Notes: a model not told the origin generated them from the sequence alone. A DNA stretch of 6,603 bases from Dehalococcoidia bacterium (GCA_018700215.1 JABIST010000389.1:1-6603); one strand, 5' to 3'. Positions 1 to 6,167 are shown, counted from the first letter of the stretch. A program made the numbers and translations.

Positions 1-1
1 A

Positions 2-451
2 CCACCACCCGAGGCCCGCGCCTGGCCACGCTGGCTCGGCGCTCCACTCGACCATCTCCGCTTCGATTGGCGTCGCCCACTCCCCGAGGCCCGCGACGCT
101 CTCCAGCGCCTCGCCGCACACCGCACGCTCATCATCCTCACCGGTCGCCGCTCCTCGCCCCTCCCCTGGATGCGACGACACGGCATGGCCGACTACTTCG
201 ACCGCATCCTCATCAACGAAGGTCCGCGCAAGAGCCCCCACTACAAGCTCGAGCAGGTCCTCCAACTCGGCGCCACCGAGCACGTCGACGACGACGGTCG
301 GACCGCCCAGCTCCTCGCCCAGCACAGCACCGTCCGCGTCTTCCTCCGCGATTGGCCTCGCAACCGCGACCTCCCCTTCGACCCCCGCGTCGAGCGCATC
401 GCGCACCTCGCCGCGCTCGCCGACCTGATCGAGGCCGGCGACCAGACCTAG
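2..451 (+). CDS. HAD-like hydrolase, C-terminal part (5' end outside window)
   Basis: The reading frame is open from the left edge to TAG at 449-451 and gives 149 visible residues. The order of motifs fits the HAD phosphatase core. A hydrophobic strand ends in Thr (LIILTGR, T47 of the fragment, motif II). A lysine region (K77/K82 in KSPHYK, motif III) is followed by an acidic pair, HVDDDG (D96/D97, motif IV), which would coordinate magnesium. The N-terminal DxD nucleophile motif is not visible and presumably lies upstream of the window. Family members hydrolyse phosphomonoesters in the cytoplasm; the substrate cannot be inferred here. The MFS exporter gene starts 43 bp downstream on the same strand, so the two may share a transcript. 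The assignment rests on motif order, and another Rossmann-like hydrolase is possible. Codon use is C-ending, like the other plus-strand genes. Confidence 0.6.
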   Translation, partial: PPPEARAWPRWLGAPLDHLRFDWRRPLPEARDALQRLAAHRTLIILTGRRSSPLPWMRRHGMADYFDRILINEGPRKSPHYKLEQVLQLGATEHVDDDGRTAQLLAQHSTVRVFLRDWPRNRDLPFDPRVERIAHLAALADLIEAGDQT

Positions 452-470
452 CCCGTCGCTGGATCGGCAT

Positions 471-498
471 TCACGCGCACGTTAAGGTGCGACAGTGA
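471..498 (+). promoter_or_regulatory. Imperfect inverted repeat over the SD and start codon of the MFS gene
   Basis: TCAC (471-474) pairs with GTGA (495-498), and CGCAC (476-480) pairs with GTGCG (487-491). The loop is GTTAAG (481-486), and the two stems are separated by one base on one side and three on the other. The SD-like AAGGTG (484-489) and the GTG start (495-497) both lie in the structure. It could be an mRNA hairpin that limits initiation or a DNA operator for a regulator of the exporter. The stems are short, and chance is a real possibility. Confidence 0.3.
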
Positions 499-1808
499 CC
501 ACCACACCCACCCAACAACGCCCACCACCCGACGACGCCCCGGACGGCGAAACCACAGAGCAGCGACTCGCTCCCACCGGCACCTTCGCCGCGCTCCGCT
601 ATCGCAACCTTCGCCTCATCTGGATCGGACAGACCGGCCATGCCGCCGCCCTCTGGATGGAGCAGATCGCCCGCCCCTGGCTCGTCCTCGAACTCACCAA
701 CAACAACGCCGCACACCTCGGCGGCGTCGTCGCCATCCGCGTCGTCCCCCAGCTCCTCTTCGGCGTCTGGGCCGGCGTCATCGCAGACCGCTTCGACCGC
801 AAGACGCTGCTCCAGACCACCAAGCTCGCCACCTTCATCCTCAACGTCATCTTCGCCATCGTGCTGCTCAGCGGCCTCATGGAGATCTGGATCGTCTACA
901 CCGCCGCCTTCATCCGAGGACTCTTCATGTCCTTCGATCAGCCCGCCCGCCAGTCGCTGATCGCTGACTCAGTCCCGCCAGCACTCGTCTCCAATGCCGT
1001 CGCACTCATGTCGTCAACTCAGAGCACCATGCGCATCGTCGGCGTCGGCCTCAGCGGCCTCCTCATCCAGTACATCGGCCTGGAAGGCACATTCGTCACC
1101 ATCGCCCTCGTCTACTTCGTCTCCGTCGTCGCCACCCAGATGCTCGATGTCCCGCCCCGAAAGCGTGACGCGAACGCCAACCGATCGATGACAACCGATC
1201 TCCGCGAGGGCTTCCAATACGCCTGGGCTCAGCCCGCCATCAGAGGCGTGCTCGTCCTCTCCATCGTCTTCTATGGCACCGCCATCATGTGGATGCAGGT
1301 CTTCGCCCCGCTCTTCGCAAAGACCGTCATGGACATCGGTGCCGTCGGCATGAGTGGACTCGTCATGGCCGGCGGTGCCGGCTCGTTGATCGGCTCGCTC
1401 CAACTCGCCAGGAGCACCCCGCAGCACCCCGGCTGGCGCATCGCCATGAGCGTCACCGTCATGGGCGCCCTCCTCATGCTCTTCGCCCTCAGTCCATCGC
1501 TGCCCGGACCGCTCGGACTCGCCGCCCCCTTCCTCGCCCTCTTCGCCGTCGGCCTCTTCCACGGCGGCTACATCCCCCTCACCCACACCATCCTGCTCAC
1601 CGCCACACCCGAGCACCTCCGAGGCCGCGTCATCAGCCTCGTCTCTCTGGACCGCGCCGTCTCCACCGTCGGTGCTGCCACCGCCGGGTTCCTTGCCGCC
1701 TGGGCCGGAGCCCAAAGCGCCCAGTTCCTCTACGGCGCAATCACCCTCATCGCCGGCTTCATCGTCTTCTCCCTCGCCCGCGGCCTCCGCTCCTACCGCA
1801 TCCAGTAA
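495..1808 (+). CDS. MFS transporter, MFS_3/EntS-like exporter
   Basis: This is a 437-residue integral membrane protein with about 12 hydrophobic helices after a polar, Pro/Thr-rich N-terminal tail of about 30 residues. Family features are clear. Motif A in the loop after TM2 reads GVIADRFDRK (residues 94-103). The TM4-5 region has RGLFMSFDQPARQSLIADSVP spread over residues 141-161, a hallmark of the MFS_3 (enterobactin exporter-like) group. A late cytoplasmic loop near residue 370 has TPEHLRGRV. Such proteins export small molecules by proton antiport; the substrate cannot be read from sequence. The start is GTG, supported by AAGGTG five bases upstream. The gene follows the HAD-like gene by 43 bp and precedes the methyltransferase by 50 bp on the same strand. 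No adjacent siderophore or antibiotic biosynthesis gene points to a cargo. Confidence 0.9.
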   Translation: MTTTPTQQRPPPDDAPDGETTEQRLAPTGTFAALRYRNLRLIWIGQTGHAAALWMEQIARPWLVLELTNNNAAHLGGVVAIRVVPQLLFGVWAGVIADRFDRKTLLQTTKLATFILNVIFAIVLLSGLMEIWIVYTAAFIRGLFMSFDQPARQSLIADSVPPALVSNAVALMSSTQSTMRIVGVGLSGLLIQYIGLEGTFVTIALVYFVSVVATQMLDVPPRKRDANANRSMTTDLREGFQYAWAQPAIRGVLVLSIVFYGTAIMWMQVFAPLFAKTVMDIGAVGMSGLVMAGGAGSLIGSLQLARSTPQHPGWRIAMSVTVMGALLMLFALSPSLPGPLGLAAPFLALFAVGLFHGGYIPLTHTILLTATPEHLRGRVISLVSLDRAVSTVGAATAGFLAAWAGAQSAQFLYGAITLIAGFIVFSLARGLRSYRIQ

Positions 1809-1858
1809 CTGACCACAGCCACCACACCCATGCGACAATCCCTGGATGGTGAACCTCG

Positions 1859-2515
1859 ATGACTAACGACGACCCCAACGAACTCCCCGCGCTCCCCCCG
1901 GAATTCTTCCAGCGCCAGGACCCACAGCCGGACGAACTCTTCTACCAGGAGCCGCGCTACGTCACCCACATCGACGACGCCACCATCGAGGCGCTCACAG
2001 CGCTCTACCGCGAAATCATCCCGCCCGGCAGCCGCGTCCTAGACCTCATGTCCTCCTGGATCTCCCACCTGCCCACCGACGTCAGCTACGAGCACGTCTC
2101 AGGGCTCGGCATGAACGAGCAGGAACTCGCCAGCAACCCACAACTCGCTGACTACGTCGTCCATAACCTCAACGACCGCCCTGAAATGCCCCTCCCAGAC
2201 GACAGCTTCGACTTCGTCATCAACGCCGTCTCCGTCCAGTACCTCACCAGACCAACCGAAGTCTTCGCATCCGTCCAACGAGTGCTCAAGCCCGGCGGCC
2301 TCTCAATCGTCGCCTTCTCCCACCGCCTCTTCCCCACCAAAGCCGTCTCCGTCTGGCAGCAGCTCAACCGTGACGACCGCGCCCGCCTCGTCGCCTCCTA
2401 CCACGTCCTCGCCGGGGGCTTCGACGAACCGATGTTCGTCGACCGCTCGCCCCAGGACGCAGACCCACTCTGGGCAGTGATCGCGAAAAAAGCCGAATCA
2501 GTACCCCCCGGCTAG
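1859..2515 (+). CDS. Class I SAM-dependent methyltransferase with MSSW-type motif I
   Basis: This 218-residue cytoplasmic protein resembles the Methyltransf_11 type. Motif I reads VLDLMSSWISHLP (residues 60-72) in place of the usual VLDLGCGxG. GLGMNEQEL (82-90) sits at the second strand, where the ribose-binding acidic residue is normally found. MPLPDDSFDFVINAVSVQYL (110-129) is the post-I/motif II region, and RVLKPGG (141-147) is motif III. The C-terminal part has SHRLFPTKAV (154-163). This variant pattern recurs in a poorly characterised group that I recall from cyanobacteria, plants and other bacteria, so it looks like a family trait rather than decay. The substrate is unknown. The ATG start is preceded by GGTGA six bases upstream, and no in-frame alternative start is close. 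The gene converges on the CysQ-like gene with 11 bp between stop codons. Confidence 0.82.
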   Translation: MTNDDPNELPALPPEFFQRQDPQPDELFYQEPRYVTHIDDATIEALTALYREIIPPGSRVLDLMSSWISHLPTDVSYEHVSGLGMNEQELASNPQLADYVVHNLNDRPEMPLPDDSFDFVINAVSVQYLTRPTEVFASVQRVLKPGGLSIVAFSHRLFPTKAVSVWQQLNRDDRARLVASYHVLAGGFDEPMFVDRSPQDADPLWAVIAKKAESVPPG

Positions 2516-2522
2516 CGCCGGG
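2507..2522. terminator. Candidate bidirectional terminator hairpin between convergent genes
   Basis: CCCGGC (2507-2512) and GCCGGG (2517-2522) form a perfect 6-bp stem with the 4-base loop TAGC, which contains the stop codon of the methyltransferase. It lies where two convergent genes meet. Plus-strand transcription has no T-tract after it. In the minus direction a T6 run (plus-strand A6 at 2486-2491) follows about 15 bases later, which is far for a classical intrinsic terminator. Confidence 0.35.
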
Positions 2523-2526
2523 CCGC

Positions 2527-3351
2527 CTAACCCAATCGCGGAGCCAGACGCCGAAGCAGCGTCAGGCACGATCCTTCAATCCCCGCCACATATGGCGGAA
2601 TCGAAATCTGCTGCGGTGACAGCTCCAGCCGCTCACCATTGATCATCAACAGCGACCCGCCCACCGCCTCCAGAATCGCCACACCACCCGCCACGTCCCA
2701 CACCGAACGCGGCCCCGTACTGAAGTACACGTCCGCCTGAGACAGCGCCGCGTGCACCAGCTTCACCGCCGCTGACCCGCACGGATACGTCTCATACGGG
2801 ATCTGGTACTGCAACTCCCGCCACTCGTAGTCGTGTCGAGACACCACAACCTTCCGAACCTCGTCACGCGCTTCCAGCGACGCCAGCACCTCGCCGTCCT
2901 GCCGTGCCTCCCGCCGGTCCCCGTCCACTAGACCAGAGAGCACCGCGCCCCGTTCGGGGTAGTGGACCGGCAACCCCACCGAGCCCAGCACAAGCTGATC
3001 GCCCACAAACAGGCCAACCGAGACACCGTACTCAGGCAGCCCACGGAGAAACTCGCGCGTGCCATCCAGCGGATCAACAACCCACGTCGGCTCCCCGTGG
3101 ATCAGCGGAGCCTCCTGCTTCGACTCCTCCGAGATCCAGTGAGCCCCCTCAATCAGCGGCATCAATCGCTCGTGCAGCACATCATCCGCCGCATGGTCGG
3201 CCTCCGTCACCGGCCCCTCGCCCGGCTTGTGACCCACCTGCATCGTCGCCTGACCAATCACCTCCCGGATCGCCTCATTCGCAGCGCCAACCGCCGCCTC
3301 CAGGCCGTCGCGAACAGCGTCCAGATCCAGGGATGTCGATTGGTCAGTCAC
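2527..3351 (-). CDS. CysQ-like / inositol monophosphatase family phosphatase
   Basis: This is a 274-residue cytoplasmic Mg-dependent, Li-sensitive-type phosphatase of the FIG superfamily. Metal-site motifs are complete: VTEAD (48-52), WISEES (72-77, with E75/E76), DPLDGTREF (93-101; motif A, D93, D96, T98) and WDVAGG (218-223; motif B, D219). CGSAAVKL (191-198) matches the substrate-loop region. DPLDGTxEF resembles CysQ, the 3'(2'),5'-bisphosphate nucleotidase that clears PAP from sulfate assimilation. Inositol-phosphate or histidinol-phosphate phosphatase activity cannot be excluded, so no symbol is assigned. The start is GTG at 3351-3349; an in-frame stop at 3369-3367 blocks any longer form. 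No clear SD precedes it, but a possible 19-codon ORF ends 7 bases upstream. The solute-binding protein gene lies 134 bp upstream on the same strand. Confidence 0.85.
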   Translation of the reverse strand: MTDQSTSLDLDAVRDGLEAAVGAANEAIREVIGQATMQVGHKPGEGPVTEADHAADDVLHERLMPLIEGAHWISEESKQEAPLIHGEPTWVVDPLDGTREFLRGLPEYGVSVGLFVGDQLVLGSVGLPVHYPERGAVLSGLVDGDRREARQDGEVLASLEARDEVRKVVVSRHDYEWRELQYQIPYETYPCGSAAVKLVHAALSQADVYFSTGPRSVWDVAGGVAILEAVGGSLLMINGERLELSPQQISIPPYVAGIEGSCLTLLRRLAPRLG

Positions 3352-3358
3352 ACGCTGA

Positions 3359-3418
3359 TCACAGGCTCATCCAGACAGAGCAGTCCGTCACCATCGCCAC
3401 CTCGCTCGGAACGCCCAT
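3359..3418 (-). CDS. Possible 19-aa upstream ORF (leader peptide) before the CysQ-like gene
   Basis: An ATG at 3418-3416 has a strong SD (GAGGAG at 3429-3424, five-base spacing), better than the SD of any annotated neighbour on the minus strand. It encodes MGVPSEVAMVTDCSVWMSL and stops with TGA at 3361-3359, seven bases before the GTG of the phosphatase gene and in a different frame. This layout would allow translational coupling or attenuation. The peptide is not rich in one amino acid, so no classical amino-acid-sensing leader is implied. It could equally be a chance ORF; the case rests on SD quality and position. Confidence 0.3.
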   Translation of the reverse strand: MGVPSEVAMVTDCSVWMSL

Positions 3419-3455
3419 GCCAGCTCCTCAATACTCAGCAATCGCGGCCAACCGC

Positions 3456-3461
3456 ATGCTA
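3456..3461 (-). promoter_or_regulatory. Possible -10 element (TAGCAT) for the CysQ-like transcript
   Basis: The minus strand reads TAGCAT at 3461-3456, a TANNNT match in the 134-bp gap downstream of the solute-binding protein gene. Transcription would start near 3449, about 20 bases before the GAGGAG SD of the small upstream ORF. No convincing -35 hexamer was found at 16-18 bp. Confidence 0.22.
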
Positions 3462-3485
3462 TCGAGTCAGGGCAGGTCGAACGAA

Positions 3486-5117
3486 CTAGGTACGCCGCTC
3501 CCACTGACCCGCCAGCCACGCGGAGTTGAACTCAAACGCGTTGAACGCATAGCCAACCACGTTCGGACCAAGTGAAGCCACGTCGTACGGCGTCACCAGC
3601 GGCAGCATCGCCGGCACCTCGCCAAGCAACACCCGCTGCGCCTCCCGCATCAATTCCGCACGCCGGTCTGGGCGCAGCTCGGACAGCGCCGCCTTCAGTG
3701 CGGCATCAAACACCGGATTCGAATAACCCCACGGCGAAAACTCACCATCCAGCCCACCGCTCGAATGCAGGCGAAGTCCAATGTCTGGCGTACTCAGGCC
3801 ACCCGCCTGGAACACAGTCGCCTCAAAGTCTCCCGCCGCGAATGAACGCTCCCACGCATCCACCGGCTCGGCACGAAGCTCCACCGCGAATCCCGCCATC
3901 GCAAGCTGTCGCTGCACCAACTCCGCCACATCCCGCAGCGCCGGGTCGTCCGCCACCTGCAGGCGGAACGAAACCTGCTCCAGTCCGGTCGCCGCCATCA
4001 GCGCCGTGCTCTCCGCCGGGTCGAATCGCTGGAACGGGTGCGTGGACAACTCATCCGCCGTCAGGCTGTCGGCCGCATGTGCCGCTCCCACCGGGCTCGC
4101 AACCGTCCCGCCCGCCGCCTCCGCAATCGCATCACGATCCAGCGCGTGCGACACCGCTCGGCGAACCCGCTCATCCTGGAACGCCTCCACATACCCAGTC
4201 GGCGCCCCACCCTTCGAGGGCAGCAGCGACAACCCCAGGCCGATCAGCGAACGTGCCGGCCGGCGCTGCTGCGTCGCGTCAGTCCGCTCCGATGCAAACT
4301 CCACGCTCGTCACATCTGGGTGCTCCCGAGCGTCAATCCGCAACGCTTGGAACGCGCCATCAATCTCTCGCTCGTCGGCGAACTGCAGCATGTTAATTTG
4401 CTGCAGCTGCGGATAGCCCTGATGGTGATGCCGCTCATTCGCCAGCAACACATGTCCCGTCCGATCCTGACCGGACGGGATAAACAGACCACTACCAATC
4501 GGGTCACGGAACCCCGGGTAACCAACCTCGGAACGCACCGATGCCTCCGGAGCTGCAAGCAACTCAAACAAGAACGCGAATGGCCCCCGCAGCCGCAACA
4601 CCACGTTCCCCGCGTCCGGTGCCTCTACCGACTCGATGATGTCGCGAAACAGCGGCACCCCCGCAGCCGCCTGCTCCTCGAAACTCCGACGAACCGCCAG
4701 CGCGGACACCGGCTGCGCCAACGAATCCTGGTCCGGGTGGAAAAACACCCCCGCCTGCAACTGGAAGCGCACCTCCAGCGGACTAACCACCTCAATCGCC
4801 GCAGCCAAATCCCCATGAATCGTTGCGGTCCGCGGATCCACCGCAACCAGCCGCGAGTACACCAGTAGCTGCTCAATCACGCTCAGCGGTTGCGATGCCG
4901 TCGGCACCGTCTTCAGCGTCCCCAGCCGCAACCGACCCGCTGGCGCGTGCAACTCGCGGACCGCGCGCTGTTCCAGTGGAACCAGCCCCAGACCCAGATC
5001 TTCCTCCTCCACCGAAGGAACATCGTCCCCACAAGCACCAATCGAGGTCGCACCAACCACCACCCCAAAGGCAGCAGCAAGCCTCAGCGCTTCTCGACGC
5101 GAATAGCTACGAACCAC
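3486..5117 (-). CDS. Tat-exported lipoprotein, ABC transporter solute-binding protein family 5
   Basis: With the GTG start at 5117 the protein has 543 residues. The N-terminus has the twin-arginine motif SRREALR (6-12), a hydrophobic stretch and the lipobox IGAC (lipidated Cys29), so it is exported folded and anchored on the outer face of the membrane. The body fits SBP_bac_5 (peptide/nickel-binding): VRFQLQAGVFFHPDQ early, FQDERVRRAVSHALDRDAI in the middle, and VPAMLPLVTPYD near the end. I chose GTG because GGAGG (5126-5122) lies four bases upstream and the signal peptide then has a normal short n-region. An ATG at 5156 in the same frame adds 13 residues, lacks an SD and overlaps a possible -10 (TACGAT, 5160-5155). 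No permease or ATPase gene is in the window. The ligand is unknown; peptides are typical. Divergent from the Rieske-like gene. Confidence 0.85.
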   Translation of the reverse strand: MVRSYSRREALRLAAAFGVVVGATSIGACGDDVPSVEEEDLGLGLVPLEQRAVRELHAPAGRLRLGTLKTVPTASQPLSVIEQLLVYSRLVAVDPRTATIHGDLAAAIEVVSPLEVRFQLQAGVFFHPDQDSLAQPVSALAVRRSFEEQAAAGVPLFRDIIESVEAPDAGNVVLRLRGPFAFLFELLAAPEASVRSEVGYPGFRDPIGSGLFIPSGQDRTGHVLLANERHHHQGYPQLQQINMLQFADEREIDGAFQALRIDAREHPDVTSVEFASERTDATQQRRPARSLIGLGLSLLPSKGGAPTGYVEAFQDERVRRAVSHALDRDAIAEAAGGTVASPVGAAHAADSLTADELSTHPFQRFDPAESTALMAATGLEQVSFRLQVADDPALRDVAELVQRQLAMAGFAVELRAEPVDAWERSFAAGDFEATVFQAGGLSTPDIGLRLHSSGGLDGEFSPWGYSNPVFDAALKAALSELRPDRRAELMREAQRVLLGEVPAMLPLVTPYDVASLGPNVVGYAFNAFEFNSAWLAGQWERRT

Positions 5118-5154
5118 ACGGCCTCCGGAATACGGACCCCGCCACGGGGCCGCC

Positions 5155-5160
5155 ATCGTA
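5155..5160 (-). promoter_or_regulatory. Possible -10 element (TACGAT) for the solute-binding protein gene
   Basis: The minus strand reads TACGAT (TANNNT form) overlapping the in-frame ATG at 5156-5154. A start of transcription about seven bases on (near 5148) would exclude that ATG and place the GGAGG SD and GTG start (5117) in a short leader of about 30 bases. No clear -35 element was found. Confidence 0.25.
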
Positions 5161-5212
5161 CGGCGTCACACCCCGGACCCACCACCCCAACGATCCCAAG
5201 CCCAACCACAGA

Positions 5213-5218
5213 TAGGAT
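5213..5218 (+). promoter_or_regulatory. -10 element (TAGGAT) of a leaderless promoter for the Rieske-like gene
   Basis: TAGGAT ends six bases before the ATG at 5225, so transcription would begin at or next to the A of the start codon. No SD is present upstream of that ATG, which agrees with a leaderless mRNA. The TANNNT-at-minus-seven arrangement is well documented in Actinomycetota and Deinococcota. The -35 region is weak. Confidence 0.45.
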
Positions 5219-5224
5219 CGCCTC

Positions 5225-5830
5225 ATGCAATACCTCGCAGACGAACCGGATGACACCCGACCAAGCAACCCCTGGCCGCGCCTGATCGCACTCGCAGCCT
5301 TCTTGCTGCTCGTCTTCGTCGGCTTCGGTGCCTGCCTCGCCATCTTCGTCAGCACCGGATCAGAACCCGAACTCCGTCTCCCAATCGACCAGGTGGCCCC
5401 CGAGGTCCCACGCTTCGAACCAGTCACCCGCTGGGGTGCGGATGCCCAGGGCTTCACATACGGCGCCTGGATCGTCCGAACTTCCGGCGGCTCCACCCGT
5501 GCCTTCTTCTCTCGCAACGTCGGCTCCACCTGCACCATCGACTGGCTACCCACCCAGCAAGCCGCCGGCGTCACCGGCATCTTCCGCGATCGCTGCGATG
5601 GTTCCACCTTCGCCATCGACGGCACCCCGCTCGAAGGCCCAGCCCCCCGCCACCTCGATCAGTTCGAGGTGCTAATCGAATCTGGCGAGGTAATCGTGGA
5701 CGTCCGGTCGATCTACGTCGGCGCGTGCCGAGACGGAGCAACCAACGACGTCATCTGCATGAGCAATGGCCCAACCACTCGGACCGTCCCACTGACCGGC
5801 TCAATCCCCGCCGAATTCGGGCGGCGCTAA
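5225..5830 (+). CDS. Membrane-anchored Rieske-fold protein lacking the [2Fe-2S] ligands
   Basis: This 201-residue protein has a polar N-terminus, one transmembrane helix (about residues 19-43) and an extracytoplasmic domain. Residues about 90-160 align by eye with Rieske domains. TCTIDW (102-107) corresponds to the GCVVPF region after the first ligand box. FRDRCDGSTF (120-129) corresponds to FxCPCHGSxY, and GPAP (138-141) is the Pro loop. C103 and C124 fall on the fold's disulfide cysteines. The four ligand positions (C, H, C, H) become N98, G100, D122 and D125, so no Rieske cluster is expected. Two further cysteines, C168 and C178, follow the domain. Rieske proteins carry electrons in bc complexes and oxygenases; this one more likely has a structural or binding role. 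It is divergent from the lipoprotein gene and converges on sufT with 7 bp between. Confidence 0.7.
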   Translation: MQYLADEPDDTRPSNPWPRLIALAAFLLLVFVGFGACLAIFVSTGSEPELRLPIDQVAPEVPRFEPVTRWGADAQGFTYGAWIVRTSGGSTRAFFSRNVGSTCTIDWLPTQQAAGVTGIFRDRCDGSTFAIDGTPLEGPAPRHLDQFEVLIESGEVIVDVRSIYVGACRDGATNDVICMSNGPTTRTVPLTGSIPAEFGRR

Positions 5831-5837
5831 GCCCGCG

Positions 5838-6167
5838 CTACCAGATCCCCAGCGCCATCTTCACTTCCTCGGAAGCCATCTCCCGAGGATCCCACGGCGG
5901 GCTCCACACCAGGTTCACCTCAACGCCGTCGACGCCCTCGACCTCGCTCACCTTGTGGTAGATCATCCCCTGCAACAGCGGCCCCACCGGGCAAGCTGGC
6001 GAGGTCAGCGTCATATCCACCGTCACCTCGCCGTCGTCGGCGATCGCCACGTCGTAGATCAGCCCCAGCTCCACAATGCTCATGTGCAGCTCGGGATCTT
6101 CAACGCCCTTCAGCGCCTCCCAGAGCTGGTCCGTGGTCGGTAGCTCAGCCGTCTCCGCATCAGCCAT
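5838..6167 (-). CDS. sufT: DUF59/MIP18-family iron-sulfur assembly protein, SufT-like
   Basis: This is a 109-residue small cytoplasmic protein of the FeS_assembly_P (PF01883) family, which helps mature iron-sulfur proteins. VEDPEL (22-27) and IVELGLIYDV (31-40) form the first conserved block. LTSPACPVG (54-62) carries the conserved cysteine C59, and VWSPPWDP (87-94) with the ending KMALG form the C-terminal block. Family members include SufT and the PaaD-like proteins; the adjacent sufU favours the SUF role. The start at 6167 is chosen because GGGAG lies seven bases upstream and the ATG overlaps the sufU stop as ATGGCTGA. An in-frame ATG at 6185 would add six residues (MRGSSK) and is less likely, because the SD itself would be coded within it. 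Confidence 0.85.
   Translation of the reverse strand: MADAETAELPTTDQLWEALKGVEDPELHMSIVELGLIYDVAIADDGEVTVDMTLTSPACPVGPLLQGMIYHKVSEVEGVDGVEVNLVWSPPWDPREMASEEVKMALGIW

Noticed and set aside
67..498. 143-codon ORF in another frame over the HAD-like fragment
   Set aside because: Arg/Pro-rich product typical of a frame shadow; the 2-451 frame has HAD motifs in the right order.
1014..1838. 274-codon minus-strand ORF opposite the MFS gene
   Set aside because: Its translation is a low-complexity Gly/Glu/Asp-rich string caused by C-ending codons of the real gene read backwards; the plus-strand frame has clear MFS motifs.
1809..1839. Promoter between the MFS and methyltransferase genes (CTGACC ... GACAAT)
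   Set aside because: Both hexamers are poor matches and the spacing is 19 bp; the 50-bp gap is equally consistent with co-transcription.
2904..3575. Overlapping plus-strand ORFs (2904-3575, 2962-3489) opposite the CysQ-like gene
   Set aside because: They are shadows of the C-rich strand: compositionally biased products, two rival frames, and no support against an intact phosphatase with all metal motifs.
4254..4263. GCCGGCCGGC palindrome as an operator
   Set aside because: Simple GC palindrome inside coding sequence; expected by chance in DNA of this composition.
3572..4868. Long plus-strand ORFs (3572-4396, 3781-4416, 4038-4868) opposite the solute-binding protein gene
   Set aside because: Their products are Pro/Ala/Ser- or Arg-rich with no recognisable domain, and the minus strand encodes a full SBP family 5 protein over the same bases.
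5818..5835. CGGGC/GCCCG inverted repeat at the Rieske-like/sufT junction as a terminator
   Set aside because: Only a 5-bp stem with an 8-base loop and no T-tract on either side; too weak to list.
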